From NCBI RefSeq assembly GCF_900112395.1, contig NZ_FOLN01000002.1:558001-622000 (forward strand): a DNA stretch of 64,000 nucleotides. The letters run 5' to 3'. Positions 54,433 to 63,460 of the stretch are shown in pieces (position 1 is the stretch's first letter; each line of letters opens with the position of its first letter). The notes under the pieces are model-generated. The model searched no databases and had not been told where the DNA came from. It saw only the letters and a program-made list of their open reading frames with translations. The stretch comes from Algibacter lectus (GTDB lineage: Bacteria; Bacteroidota; Bacteroidia; Flavobacteriales; Flavobacteriaceae). The position numbers were made by a program, and so were the translations under genes.

Positions 54433-54496
54433 GTCTTAATGGACTATCGTTTTGTCCGAATGGGCTACTCAAAAAATAATCGAGCCTATAACTTTG
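54433..54496 (+). promoter_or_regulatory. AraC-type operator and promoter of the LamG adhesin gene
   Basis: GTCTTAATGGACTA (54433-54446) and GTCCGAATGGGCTA (54454-54467) are 11 of 14 identical and exactly 21 bp apart. An exact -7 element, TAACTTTG (54489-54496), follows, 40 nt before the ATG. There is no -33 TTTG, and the second repeat covers that position, as expected for an activator-dependent promoter. Confidence 0.75.
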
Positions 54497-54536
54497 CGGC
54501 TTTAACAACCCTTAAAAATAATTTAAACCAAATCTT

Positions 54537-57500
54537 ATGAAAAAATTTTATTTTTTTATTCTACTCTTTTTAAGTATCAATTATGTTAAAGCACAAAGTC
54601 AGGCAGACTATTTAAATTTTGATGGTGTAGATGATTCAGTATCACTAACAAACACATATAGCTCTGTTACCGATTTTACAATTGAAGCTTGGATAAAAAC
54701 AGATACTGACGGAATAATTTTATTTAGTATTTCTGGTTATGACAGTAGTTATTTAGCAGTAACTAATGGAAAGCTAACTTATACAACAGGTCGACATGGC
54801 TACGGAGGTTTTATTCTTACATCTAATCAAAATGTTGACGATAATACTTGGCATCATGTAGCATTTTCTACAAGCTCAATAAACACAAATGGTCAAGGTA
54901 ACTTATATATTGATGGTGTTTTAGATAATTCAGGTTCATTCGGTGTATATACAGTTCCAATGGGCTCATTAATTGTTGGAGGTTTTAATAATTCACACTT
55001 TAGTGGTTCTATAGATGAATTACGTATTTGGAATGTAATCAGAACTGCTACAGAAATTAATAATGCAAAAAGTAGCGAAATACAATGTAATGAACCGGGT
55101 TTAGTAGCCTATTACCAATTTAATAAAGGTATTGATGCAGGCGAAAATACTAATGTAACTAATTTAACTGATATAACGGGAAATGGTAATAATGGAACGT
55201 TAACGAATTTTGCTTTAACTGGAACATCTTCAAATTGGTTGGCTGGTTCACCAATAACCTCACTTTCATCTCCACCAGATGTTGTTTCACCAATAGCATA
55301 TGCACAAGATGACACAGCAACAGCATTAACTGCAACACCAGGTACAAATGGTATAAGTTTATTATGGTATACAGATGCAACGGGAGGAACTGGATCAGTA
55401 AATGCGCCAACACCTTCAACTACAACGCTTGGAAATACTACTTACTATGTTTCTAGCGTTAATGCAAATGGTTGTGAAAGTGAAAGAGCAGAAATTGTAG
55501 TTACAGTAGCATTACCTGGAACACATTTAAATTTTGATGGTGTTAATGATTATGTTGAAGTGCCTTCAGGAATAAATATAGCTAACTCATCATTTACAGT
55601 TGAATTTTATGCTAAACGTGCTTCAAGTGATGTGAATAGTATGGTATTAACCCAAGGATATGAGGTGAATAACGGTCTATTACATATTGGGTTTAGAGAC
55701 ACCAATGATTTTACATTTGCTTTTTGGTACAATGATATAAATATACCAGCTACTAATTATGTTTCTGATAATGCTTGGCACCACTGGTCTTGTGTTTACG
55801 ACGTAATTAATAGTACAAGACAAGTATATCAAGACGGTATTTTGGTTGGGGAGGATACAGGAGTAGCAACATATAATGGAAATGGAATTCTTCAAATAGG
55901 GAAAAGAAATAGTCGTGATTTTTTTAATGGAAATTTAGAGGATCTTCGCATTTGGAATGTTGCACGAACAGCAGAACAAATTAACGGAAGTAAAAATTGC
56001 GAATTACAAGGTACTGAAACAGGTTTAATAGCCTACTATAATTTTAATCAAGGTGCCAATTCAGCAACTAACACTTCGGAGACTACAGCTATAGATGCAA
56101 CAGGTGCAAACAATGGAACATTAACAAATTTTGATTTAACAAGCACAACTTCAAACTGGTTAGCTAACTCTCCAGTAACTACAGGTTCAATAATACCTTC
56201 TGAGGCTACAGTTACTACACCAGTAACATATAAGCAAGGTGATACCGCATCACCGTTAACAGCTACAACAGGTACAAATGGTACAGATTTATTTTGGTAC
56301 ACTACTGAAACGGGAGGTACAGGAACAACAACAGCTCCTACACCAGATACTACAACAGTTGGCTCTACCTCTTACTGGGTTTCTAGCGTTAATGCAAATG
56401 GATGTGAAAGTGAAAGAACAGAAATTGTAGTTACAGTAGTACTACCTGCAACACATCTTAATTTTGGTAGTTTGAATGACTATGTAGATTGCGGTAACGA
56501 CCCAAGCTTACAAATTACTGGAAACACAATTACCTTAGAGGCCTATGTGAAATTCAATACTTTTGGTTCAGAACATTGGTTAGGTAATATTATTAATAAA
56601 GCAGCACCAACTTCTAGTGGTTATATGCTAAGAGCTGGTGGTAATGGTGCCGTTAATTTTGTTGTAGCAAATTCTGGGTGGCATGAATTAACTACTCCAG
56701 ATAATACAATTACTCTAGATACTTGGTTTCATATTGCAGGGGTGTATAATGGTACGACATCAAAAATTTACATTGATGGTATTGAGATTGCTTCAACTAA
56801 TATTGCAATGGGTAATATTGGTAACTCTAATTTTAATGTAAACATAGGGAGAGATCCTCAAGATACAAATAGAGGATTAGATGCATCATTAGACGAAGTT
56901 CGTATTTGGAATATTGCCAGAACAGCAGAACAAATTAACGGAAGTAAAAATTGTGAATTACAAGGTACTGAAACAGGATTAGTAGCCTACTATAATTTTA
57001 ATCAAGGTGCCGACTCATCAACGAATACTTCAGAGACTACAGCTATAGATGTAACAGGTACAAATAATGGAACATTAACAAATTTTGATTTAACAGGCAC
57101 AACTTCAAATTGGTTAGCTAGTTCTCCAGTAACAACAGGTTCAATAATACCTTCTGAAGCGACAGTTACTACACCAGTGACTTATAACCAAGGTGATACT
57201 GCGTCACCATTAACAGCTACAACAGGCTCAAATGGTACGGCTTTATTATGGTACACTACTGAAACTAATGGAACAGGAACAACAACAGCACCTACTCCAG
57301 GTACCACAACAGCAGGTTCTACCTCGTACTGGGTTTCCAGCACAAATGACAACGGTTGCGAAAGTGAAAAAACAGAAATTGTAGTAACCGTAGAATCGAC
57401 GCTTAGCTCTAATAATTTTGATATTAGCAATAAATTAAAAATATACCCAAACCCTGCAACTAACACTATTACTATTGATGTTGATAATTTAACCACTGCA

Positions 57501-57659
57501 AAATTACAAGTATTAGATCTTACAGGTAAAATTATCAATAACGAAACTCTAGAAAGTATTACAAACAGCATCGATATTACGAAGTATCCTTCTGGAGTAT
57601 ATATGTTTAAAATAATTACAACCGAAGGTACCACAATAAAAAAAGTTATTAAGCAATAA
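54537..57659 (+). CDS. Multidomain LamG adhesin with T9SS sorting domain
   Basis: The 1040-aa secreted protein has a signal peptide (ILLFLSINYVKA|QSQ). Three LamG/concanavalin A-like domains start at about residues 22, 327 and 637 (ADYLNFDGVDDSVSL, THLNFDGVNDYVEV, THLNFGSLNDYVDC). Each is followed by an Ig-like repeat at about 244, 555 and 875 (TASPLTATTGTNG ... SSVNANGCESER-EIVVTV). The C-terminal T9SS type A domain is about 964-1040 (NKLKIYPNPATNTITIDVDN). LamG domains bind glycans, so adhesion or polysaccharide binding is likely. The second and third linker/Ig units are nearly identical at DNA level. The gene is preceded by an AraC-type operator and regulator gene. Confidence 0.93.
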   Translation: MKKFYFFILLFLSINYVKAQSQADYLNFDGVDDSVSLTNTYSSVTDFTIEAWIKTDTDGIILFSISGYDSSYLAVTNGKLTYTTGRHGYGGFILTSNQNVDDNTWHHVAFSTSSINTNGQGNLYIDGVLDNSGSFGVYTVPMGSLIVGGFNNSHFSGSIDELRIWNVIRTATEINNAKSSEIQCNEPGLVAYYQFNKGIDAGENTNVTNLTDITGNGNNGTLTNFALTGTSSNWLAGSPITSLSSPPDVVSPIAYAQDDTATALTATPGTNGISLLWYTDATGGTGSVNAPTPSTTTLGNTTYYVSSVNANGCESERAEIVVTVALPGTHLNFDGVNDYVEVPSGINIANSSFTVEFYAKRASSDVNSMVLTQGYEVNNGLLHIGFRDTNDFTFAFWYNDINIPATNYVSDNAWHHWSCVYDVINSTRQVYQDGILVGEDTGVATYNGNGILQIGKRNSRDFFNGNLEDLRIWNVARTAEQINGSKNCELQGTETGLIAYYNFNQGANSATNTSETTAIDATGANNGTLTNFDLTSTTSNWLANSPVTTGSIIPSEATVTTPVTYKQGDTASPLTATTGTNGTDLFWYTTETGGTGTTTAPTPDTTTVGSTSYWVSSVNANGCESERTEIVVTVVLPATHLNFGSLNDYVDCGNDPSLQITGNTITLEAYVKFNTFGSEHWLGNIINKAAPTSSGYMLRAGGNGAVNFVVANSGWHELTTPDNTITLDTWFHIAGVYNGTTSKIYIDGIEIASTNIAMGNIGNSNFNVNIGRDPQDTNRGLDASLDEVRIWNIARTAEQINGSKNCELQGTETGLVAYYNFNQGADSSTNTSETTAIDVTGTNNGTLTNFDLTGTTSNWLASSPVTTGSIIPSEATVTTPVTYNQGDTASPLTATTGSNGTALLWYTTETNGTGTTTAPTPGTTTAGSTSYWVSSTNDNGCESEKTEIVVTVESTLSSNNFDISNKLKIYPNPATNTITIDVDNLTTAKLQVLDLTGKIINNETLESITNSIDITKYPSGVYMFKIITTEGTTIKKVIKQ

Positions 57660-57744
57660 TAAAGTTTACAGAAAACCAACTCTATAGTTTTGAGCAATTA
57701 CTTTATTTGCTAGTTATATAAACTAAGAATGTTTCCTTTACTAG

Positions 57745-57782
57745 AACGGCTGTATTTTTATGTACAGCCGTTTCTTTTTTTT
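57745..57782 (+). terminator. Terminator of the LamG adhesin gene
   Basis: AACGGCTGTA (57745-57754) pairs with TACAGCCGTT (57763-57772), then CTTTTTTTT. It lies 86 nt past the stop codon. Confidence 0.85.
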
Positions 57783-57912
57783 AAGTTAATACAATCTTGA
57801 AGTAAAACCACAGCCATAAGCACAAAAAATCATTTGTAACCTTAACATCCTTTATAAAACATAAACCTATACTATCAAGCTCTATAAATTATAAAACAAC
57901 TCGTTTTTATAG

Positions 57913-57920
57913 TATTTTTG
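57913..57920 (+). promoter_or_regulatory. -7 promoter element of the TIGR02757 gene
   Basis: TATTTTTG, an exact match, ends 7 nt before the ATG at 57928, so the mRNA should have almost no leader. Confidence 0.6.
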
Positions 57921-57927
57921 CTTTATT

Positions 57928-58713
57928 ATGAAAGAGCAATCAAAAAGGTTAAACCAACAAGAACTTAAAGAGTTTTTAGACGCTAAGGTTTACGAATTTA
58001 ATAGTCCCAAATTTATTGATAGTGATCCAATTCAAATTCCTCATCAATTCTCTAAAAAGGAAGATATTGAAATCGCAGGGTTTCTAGCCGCAACTATTGC
58101 TTGGGGAAACCGAAAAAGCATTATTAATAACGCTAATAAGTTAATGACACTTCTAGACCATTCTCCTTACGATTTTATTATAAACCATACAGAAGGTGAT
58201 CTAGAAAAACTACTTCCTTTTGTACATCGCACTTTTAATGGTGACGATTGTGTTCAATTTATAAAATCGCTACAGCATATCTACAAAAACCATAATGGTT
58301 TGGAAGCTGTTTTTGCAAAACATGCCGATAGTGCTTTTTTACAGACTTCTATCTCTGAGTTTAAACGTACTTTTTTTGAAATTGATCATTTAAAACGAAC
58401 TGAAAAACATGTAAGCGATCCGTTAAGAAAATCGGCTGCCAAACGTATTAACATGTTTTTACGCTGGATGGTAAGAAACGATAACACTGGTGTAGATTTC
58501 GGTATTTGGAAAAACCTATCGCCTGCCCTACTATCTTGCCCTTTAGATGTACATTCCGGAAATGTTGCACGTAAACTTGGCCTGTTAGATAGAAAACAAA
58601 ATGATGCCAAAGCACTTTTGGAATTAGATACTAACTTAAGAAAACTAGATAAAACCGACCCCGTAAAATACGATTTTGCACTTTTTGGTTTAGGCGTTTT
58701 TGAAGGATTTTAG
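57928..58713 (+). CDS. TIGR02757 family protein
   Basis: The 261-aa cytoplasmic protein matches TIGR02757 (DUF2400): KFIDSDPIQIPHQFSKKEDIEIAGFLAATIAWGNRKSI near the start, NHTEGDLEKLLPFVHRTFNGDDC in the middle and the conserved MFLRWMVRNDNTGVDFGIW with the C-terminal CPLDVHSGNVARKLGLL and DPVKYDFALFGLGVFEG. The family is conserved across Bacteroidota, spirochaetes and others, with no established function. The helix-rich fold resembles DNA glycosylases, but no catalytic proof is visible. Confidence 0.93.
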   Translation: MKEQSKRLNQQELKEFLDAKVYEFNSPKFIDSDPIQIPHQFSKKEDIEIAGFLAATIAWGNRKSIINNANKLMTLLDHSPYDFIINHTEGDLEKLLPFVHRTFNGDDCVQFIKSLQHIYKNHNGLEAVFAKHADSAFLQTSISEFKRTFFEIDHLKRTEKHVSDPLRKSAAKRINMFLRWMVRNDNTGVDFGIWKNLSPALLSCPLDVHSGNVARKLGLLDRKQNDAKALLELDTNLRKLDKTDPVKYDFALFGLGVFEGF

Positions 58714-58880
58714 CTTCTATTTTTTTATATGAATAATTGAACGGTTTAAGAATTTAATAATAACACAATACTTTTACCTTCTATTTTAACTGTTTTATTA
58801 TTTTTTTAGCATTAATAATACTAAATTCTAAGTATTTTCGTGTTTCGAAAATACTTTAAGCCCCTAAAGATTCCCTTAAA

Positions 58881-60074
58881 ATGATAGCACCAGATTTCCC
58901 TAAAAATGAAAGAGAACGCCTTGCGCAAATTAATAGATATAAACTACTAGATACACTCCCTGAAAGTGATTTCGATAACATAACGAGTTTAGTGGCTACT
59001 ATTTGCGAAGTTCCTATATCGCTAATTACATTACTCGACTCTGATCGTAATTTTTTAAAATCACATCATGGTATCGACATCCAAGAATCTCCTCGAAATA
59101 TTTCTTTTTGCGGGCATGCGATATTGCAAGATGATATTTTTATTGTTGAAGATGCTCGAGAAGATATACGCTTTAAAGACAACCCGCTAGTCGCTGGCGT
59201 AAATGCTATTTTTTATGCCGGTGTACCGTTAATTACTAAAGAAGGCCTTGCGTTAGGTACTTTATGTATATACGACCATGTACCTAGGAAACTAACAGAA
59301 ACACAAAAAAAGGCATTAATTACTATTGCCAAGCAAGTTTTAAATCTATTCGATTTAAGATTAAATAATAGATTACTTGCAGAGTCTAAACAAGAATTAA
59401 CGGACAGAAATAATGAACTTGGAAGATTTGCAAGCCATGTATCTCATGATTTAAAATCGCCTTTGGCTAACATCATGTCTTTAACTACTTTTTTAAAAGA
59501 AGATGAAGCCAATACGTTTTCTGAAGAGTCTATTGAATATATCAGTTTTATTGAAGAATCTGCTGAGTCATTGAAAGACTATATAGATGGTATACTTATT
59601 CATTATAAGGCGAACGAGTTACTGAATGCTGATAAAGAATACGCAACATTAAATTCTGTTTTTGAAGAAGTACAACGCATTCATTTATTAAATGATAAAC
59701 AATTAAAATTCAGTAATTACGCAGATAGTGTTTTTATAGTAAAAGCTGCTGTAACACAGGTATTAATTAATTTGGTGGACAATGCTTTAAAGTATAACAA
59801 TAAACCAAATCCTGAAGTTATTTTAGGGTTTTCTGAAAACAAAAATAATTATACTTTTACAATTAAAGATAATGGTAATGGCATTGCTGAAGCACAACAA
59901 GACCAAGTTTTTAAACTATTTAACAATAACAACCAAGTCGATGTTAAAGGTAAAAAAGGAACTGGTATTGGTTTGTTTACTGTGAAGAATTTAGTTGAAA
60001 AATTAGGAGGTACCATTACTCTAAAATCTGAGTTAAATATAGGAAGCATCTTTACTTTTAGTATCGCAAAATAA
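58881..60074 (+). CDS. GAF-domain sensor histidine kinase
   Basis: The 397-aa soluble kinase has an N-terminal GAF domain (about 15-165) with NERERLAQINRYKLLDTLPESDFD, FCGHAILQDDIFIVEDA and FYAGVPLITKEGLALGTLCI. The HisKA phospho-acceptor His is H189 in ASHVSHDLKSPLANI. The HATPase domain shows NLVDNALKYNN, DNGNGIAEAQ and GTGIGLFTVKNLVEKLGG. No response regulator is adjacent, so its partner is elsewhere. GAF domains of this type often sense small molecules or light with other domains; the ligand is unknown. Confidence 0.9.
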   Translation: MIAPDFPKNERERLAQINRYKLLDTLPESDFDNITSLVATICEVPISLITLLDSDRNFLKSHHGIDIQESPRNISFCGHAILQDDIFIVEDAREDIRFKDNPLVAGVNAIFYAGVPLITKEGLALGTLCIYDHVPRKLTETQKKALITIAKQVLNLFDLRLNNRLLAESKQELTDRNNELGRFASHVSHDLKSPLANIMSLTTFLKEDEANTFSEESIEYISFIEESAESLKDYIDGILIHYKANELLNADKEYATLNSVFEEVQRIHLLNDKQLKFSNYADSVFIVKAAVTQVLINLVDNALKYNNKPNPEVILGFSENKNNYTFTIKDNGNGIAEAQQDQVFKLFNNNNQVDVKGKKGTGIGLFTVKNLVEKLGGTITLKSELNIGSIFTFSIAK

Positions 60075-60161
60075 AGCTAATCGTAAATCTGATACATTTA
60101 TTTTAAGAAAAAAAAGAAGCGCTACAGATACAAAAAAGACTTTATTACGTAAAATGTAGCT

Positions 60162-60272
60162 CGCAAATAACTGCGTTAGGGATTGCAGTGAAAAACCCAC
60201 AGTAAGACCAATGGAATTGGGCTTGCGAGGATTTGTAACGTAAAGCCCGACCCTTTTCGGGTAACGCCCAAA
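60162..60272 (+). repeat. Dispersed foldable repeat, copy E (subfamily 1)
   Basis: TCGCAAATAACTGCGTTAGGGATTGCAGTG ... TAAAGCCCGACCC-TTTTC-GGGTAACGCCC. Outer stem GCGTT/AACGC; central hairpin CCAAT/ATTGG (60208-60220), extended by AAG/CTT. Direct-repeat blocks are GCAGTGAAAAACCC and GTAACGTAAAGCCC. It fills most of the 289-bp gap between the GAF kinase gene and the slyD terminator. Confidence 0.85.
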
Positions 60273-60296
60273 TTAAAGTTTTCTACAAAAGTAAAA

Positions 60297-60344
60297 CCCG
60301 GCCATGTTTACTTAACGTTTTTAAGTAAACATGGCCGGGCTTTT
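60297..60344 (-). terminator. Terminator of slyD with a 19-bp perfect stem
   Basis: CCCGGCCATGTTTACTTAA (60297-60315) and its exact complement (60321-60339) enclose a 5-nt loop. It lies between slyD and repeat copy E and is far more GC-rich than the surroundings; weak T-runs follow on both sides. Confidence 0.7.
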
Positions 60345-60363
60345 ATAAAATAAATGTTTGTAT

Positions 60364-60792
60364 TTATTTAATCTCTAAAACTTCAAGATCGAAAACAAGA
60401 TCTTTACCAGCTAAAGGATGATTTCCATCTACAACAATAGATTCGTCTTTAACTTCTACAACAACTAAATTAAATTCTTGTCCATCTGGAGATTTAGACA
60501 CTAAGCCCATACCTACTTCTGGAGCCATTTCCTGAGGAAGTTCTGATTTTTGAACCTCTTGAATTAAATTCGGGTTAATTTCCCCATATGCCTCTTCTTT
60601 AGCAATTGTAATGGTTTTTTTCTCATTCAGTTTCATATCGATTAACCCTTTTTCAAAACCAGGAATTAGTTGTCCTTGTCCTAAAGTAAACTCTATCGGC
60701 TCTTTTCCTACTGAACTATCAAAAACTTGTCCGTCTGTTAATTTACCTGTGTAATTTACTTTTACCGTGTTATTCTCTTTTACTTGACTCAT
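60364..60792 (-). CDS. slyD: FKBP-type peptidyl-prolyl isomerase, SlyD-like
   Basis: The 142-aa protein has the FKBP core (TVKVNYTGKLTDGQVFDSSVG, PIEFTLGQGQLIPGFEKGL) interrupted by the insert-in-flap (about 70-120, ending VVEVKDESIVVDGNHPLAGKDLVFDLEV), which gives SlyD its chaperone activity. The histidine/cysteine-rich C-terminal metal-binding tail of E. coli SlyD is absent. It is a cytoplasmic folding catalyst. Confidence 0.92.
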   Translation of the reverse strand: MSQVKENNTVKVNYTGKLTDGQVFDSSVGKEPIEFTLGQGQLIPGFEKGLIDMKLNEKKTITIAKEEAYGEINPNLIQEVQKSELPQEMAPEVGMGLVSKSPDGQEFNLVVVEVKDESIVVDGNHPLAGKDLVFDLEVLEIK

Positions 60793-61092
60793 ACTATAAT
60801 ACTTAATTTTTTAAAAATATTCTTTACATAATTCTTACGCAGCAAATATTTTAGTTTAAACTTTCTAGGCCTGTAGCCACCAAAACCAAGCCAAAAGCCA
60901 AAAAGTGAGAATGAATATTAAAAAACTCATGATTTGTTAAATTATTATTCAAAAAAAACAGCTTGCAGCCCTTTGGTAGCAATACTCGATGGTTTTTAAA
61001 TAATTTTAGAAATAATGGTGATTAAAAATTAAATAATCAGTAAATGTGTCAGTTATGATTTAAAAAAATCATTAAAAATGCACTTTCAATCT
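60793..61092. other. Intergenic region with a possible 21-aa micropeptide
   Basis: The 300-bp gap between slyD and the 164-aa gene contains a minus-strand frame from ATG at 60928-60930 to TAG at 60865-60867 encoding 21 residues, almost all hydrophobic (MSFLIFILTFWLLAWFWWLQA), which could be a single membrane-spanning peptide. No promoter or initiation signal supports it. No other feature is seen. Confidence 0.3.
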
Positions 61093-61587
61093 TTATTGAA
61101 ATTCCAAAGTATGGTCTAATTCTTTACAAAACTCATTATTATCAACACAAAGTATGCTTAATGTTTCAATTAATAATTGATTTAACCTTTCGCTTTCTGG
61201 ATTTACTTTATAAGCCAATTTAAACTCAGAATACGCACCAAGAGGATGATTATTTAACAACCGATTTTCACCCGAATTTACAAGAAAAGAAAAAGTTTCT
61301 AAATCTTTTTTCTTTGTGATATTGATAACAGCTTGTGTATGCTTATCGGAATAATCTATAAAATGTTTAATTGTAAAAACGGACAGCAGTAAAGTGCAAA
61401 AAACAAAAAGAACTGTTATCAATCCGTTTAGTTTTTTGTTCTCTTTTCTATTAACCTGTAACTTAAATGTTCGTGAATATTTGGGTAACGCCGTAAAAGA
61501 TTTCAAAGGTTGCTTCTTGAACATCTTTTTTTGCGGATCTCTAGAATAAATCCACTGCTGTAAGCCTAAACCCATGTATCCTCCCAT
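61093..61587 (-). CDS. Uncharacterised single-pass membrane protein
   Basis: The 164-aa protein opens with MGGYMGLGLQQWIYSRDPQKK, then a basic stretch and one membrane helix (LNGLITVLFVFCTLLLSVFTI, about 53-73). The C-terminal part has TPR-like character (ENRLLNNHPLGAYSEFKLAYKVNPESERLNQLLIETL) and would face the periplasm. I do not recognise a family, though the N-terminus looks distinctive. It is separated from the upstream 571-aa gene by a terminator, so it has its own promoter. Confidence 0.7.
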   Translation of the reverse strand: MGGYMGLGLQQWIYSRDPQKKMFKKQPLKSFTALPKYSRTFKLQVNRKENKKLNGLITVLFVFCTLLLSVFTIKHFIDYSDKHTQAVINITKKKDLETFSFLVNSGENRLLNNHPLGAYSEFKLAYKVNPESERLNQLLIETLSILCVDNNEFCKELDHTLEFQ

Positions 61588-61642
61588 AATATATCTTTAA
61601 TATATAGGTAGATGTTTAGAATAAAATGTTACAGTTTTAATC

Positions 61643-61682
61643 AAAAAAAACCTTCCAGAATAAGTAATCTGAAAGGTTTTTA
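61643..61682 (-). terminator. Terminator of the 571-aa membrane-protein gene
   Basis: In the minus direction AAACCTT-t-CAGA and TCTG-g-AAGGTTT pair, followed by eight Ts, immediately after the stop at 61688. Confidence 0.85.
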
Positions 61683-61687
61683 AAGTT

Positions 61688-63403
61688 CTATTTAGAAGCC
61701 GCTTTTAGCGAATCTATTTCTTTCTTTAATTTTTCAATTTCTAATACCTTTTTCTCTTCCTGAAGTTGTTTTAGCAACTCGTCTGTAGAAACTGGTTTTA
61801 TAGAATCTGTTGGTTGTTGTACAGCATCAATTTGCTTAGTTTCTTCTAGAAAATACTTACCAATACCTTCACTAGAACGCCAAGCTTCATTTAGCTGATC
61901 GTAAACTGTTTTATCCCATTGACTCGGGTGTTTTACATCAATCCAAACAACATCGCGATATTCACTATCTACTAATGCCAAATCTGGAGTTGCAGAACCA
62001 TCAAAATTATTAGAATCTTCACGAATTGCCGATATAGTACCTAAGAAAAACATTCTACGACGTCCTGCGATATCTTTGATATAAGGACGAAACTCAACAG
62101 GTTTATTTACCGACCAATCGAATTCCTTACGCGACTCAATAACCTTCAAAGGCATAGCAGAAACTCCGGCATAACCTTGTTTTTTAGATGCATGATCGTA
62201 ATAATAAAAAGCATTACTACCATCTGCAGGCACAAAAACACTATACGATAAACTGGTACGTTCATTCCCTACAGGCTCTAAACCAAACCAATGATAAAGG
62301 CCGCTGTAAGCGTTTGTATTAGTATCAGAGAAATCAAAATCGGTTACAAAAGGTTGTTTGTTTTGATCATCGGCTAAATTCGGGATCTTAACAGCTGTTT
62401 CCATATTCCATGGTAACGGATCGCTAAAACCACCCAAGAATTTTAAAGATTCGGCCTGTAAACGTGATACCTTTTCGGCTAAGGTATTTTGGCCAATTAA
62501 GTAAGGATGATTTTTCATCTCCTCGGCACTAATATAAGTTCCTTTCCCAATTAAAATACGCTCAATGTAATCGTTAAAATCGTGCTCTCCACTATCTATA
62601 ACCATAACACCTCCATAAGTTGGGTAAGGAAACAAAAAACCTTTCCATTTTATTAAACTCACTACTTCTACCCATTTACCAGCATCATTTTTCATGTAAT
62701 AGGTATCACTAGGTTCCATGGTAAATAATTGGAAAATATTAAAACGTTGCACTACGGCATTGTAAGTGTTACGGCTAAATTTTAAAGACTCGCCAATAGA
62801 AAATGTTACAGGAATACGATTTTCACTAGAAAAACGAGGAAATGGCGTTGTACTAGACACAGCGAACACCTCTTCCGTATTATCCGTCATACCTTGCCAT
62901 CTGTATTTCTCAGTGGGTTGTATGGCCATAGTCCATTTATTTTCGGTTCCAACACGAACCAAATGCGGTAATGAAACATCTTTAGTTTCACCCACACTTT
63001 CATTCGCCATAGAATACACGTTGCGCATAGGTTGTATACGCTCGTTTTGTGTTAGCGGCAACTCGTTAATTTCAATGCGGTTTAAGTTATTGTAAACGTT
63101 GTAAGTTTTCATGTATTCGTACATTTTAAACTGCCATCCAACCACATATAATATTCCGAAAAATATTATTAAAACAACCAGCATACCTAATCTACCACCT
63201 GTACTTACCGAGTTTCTAAACTTGCGCAAACCAAAAAATAAAACCACAGCACTAAGCAGAATAACAAAAATGTATTTTCTAACAAATAGTAAAGCCGGTT
63301 GGTAATCGTCTCGTAAAACAAATAATAAAATAAGTAAAACTAAAAAACCAATTACGGTTACTGTTTTTTGCTTTTTTCCTTTATTCCAATAATTTTTAAT
63401 CAT
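61688..63403 (-). CDS. Large uncharacterised membrane protein with periplasmic domain and C-terminal coiled coil
   Basis: The 571-aa protein has three N-terminal membrane helices (VTVIGFLVLLILLFVL, YIFVILLSAVVLFFGL, LGMLVVLIIFFGILYVVGW; about 16-92). A large beta-rich domain of about 430 residues follows with recurring Trp/Tyr (KWTMAIQPTEKYRWQGMTD, FPYPTYGGVMVIDSG, YSGLYHWFGLEPV, FYYYDHASKKQGYAG). It ends with a charged coiled coil (ELLKQLQEEKKVLEIEKLKKEIDSL). It lacks known enzyme motifs. The 137-aa gene is 57 nt upstream, so they form an operon with the gene cut by the window edge. Function unknown. Confidence 0.8.
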   Translation of the reverse strand: MIKNYWNKGKKQKTVTVIGFLVLLILLFVLRDDYQPALLFVRKYIFVILLSAVVLFFGLRKFRNSVSTGGRLGMLVVLIIFFGILYVVGWQFKMYEYMKTYNVYNNLNRIEINELPLTQNERIQPMRNVYSMANESVGETKDVSLPHLVRVGTENKWTMAIQPTEKYRWQGMTDNTEEVFAVSSTTPFPRFSSENRIPVTFSIGESLKFSRNTYNAVVQRFNIFQLFTMEPSDTYYMKNDAGKWVEVVSLIKWKGFLFPYPTYGGVMVIDSGEHDFNDYIERILIGKGTYISAEEMKNHPYLIGQNTLAEKVSRLQAESLKFLGGFSDPLPWNMETAVKIPNLADDQNKQPFVTDFDFSDTNTNAYSGLYHWFGLEPVGNERTSLSYSVFVPADGSNAFYYYDHASKKQGYAGVSAMPLKVIESRKEFDWSVNKPVEFRPYIKDIAGRRRMFFLGTISAIREDSNNFDGSATPDLALVDSEYRDVVWIDVKHPSQWDKTVYDQLNEAWRSSEGIGKYFLEETKQIDAVQQPTDSIKPVSTDELLKQLQEEKKVLEIEKLKKEIDSLKAASK

Positions 63404-63460
63404 TTCTATATTGTAAAATTTTTATTCTTTTTGTTTTGGTTTACACTTAGCGCGAAACCA

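Noticed and set aside
61040-61052. TGTGTCAGTTAT shared with the dnaK upstream region
   Set aside because: The identity is 12 nt in AT-rich DNA, it lacks the full palindrome and the -24/-12 box, and no gene starts nearby in the right direction.
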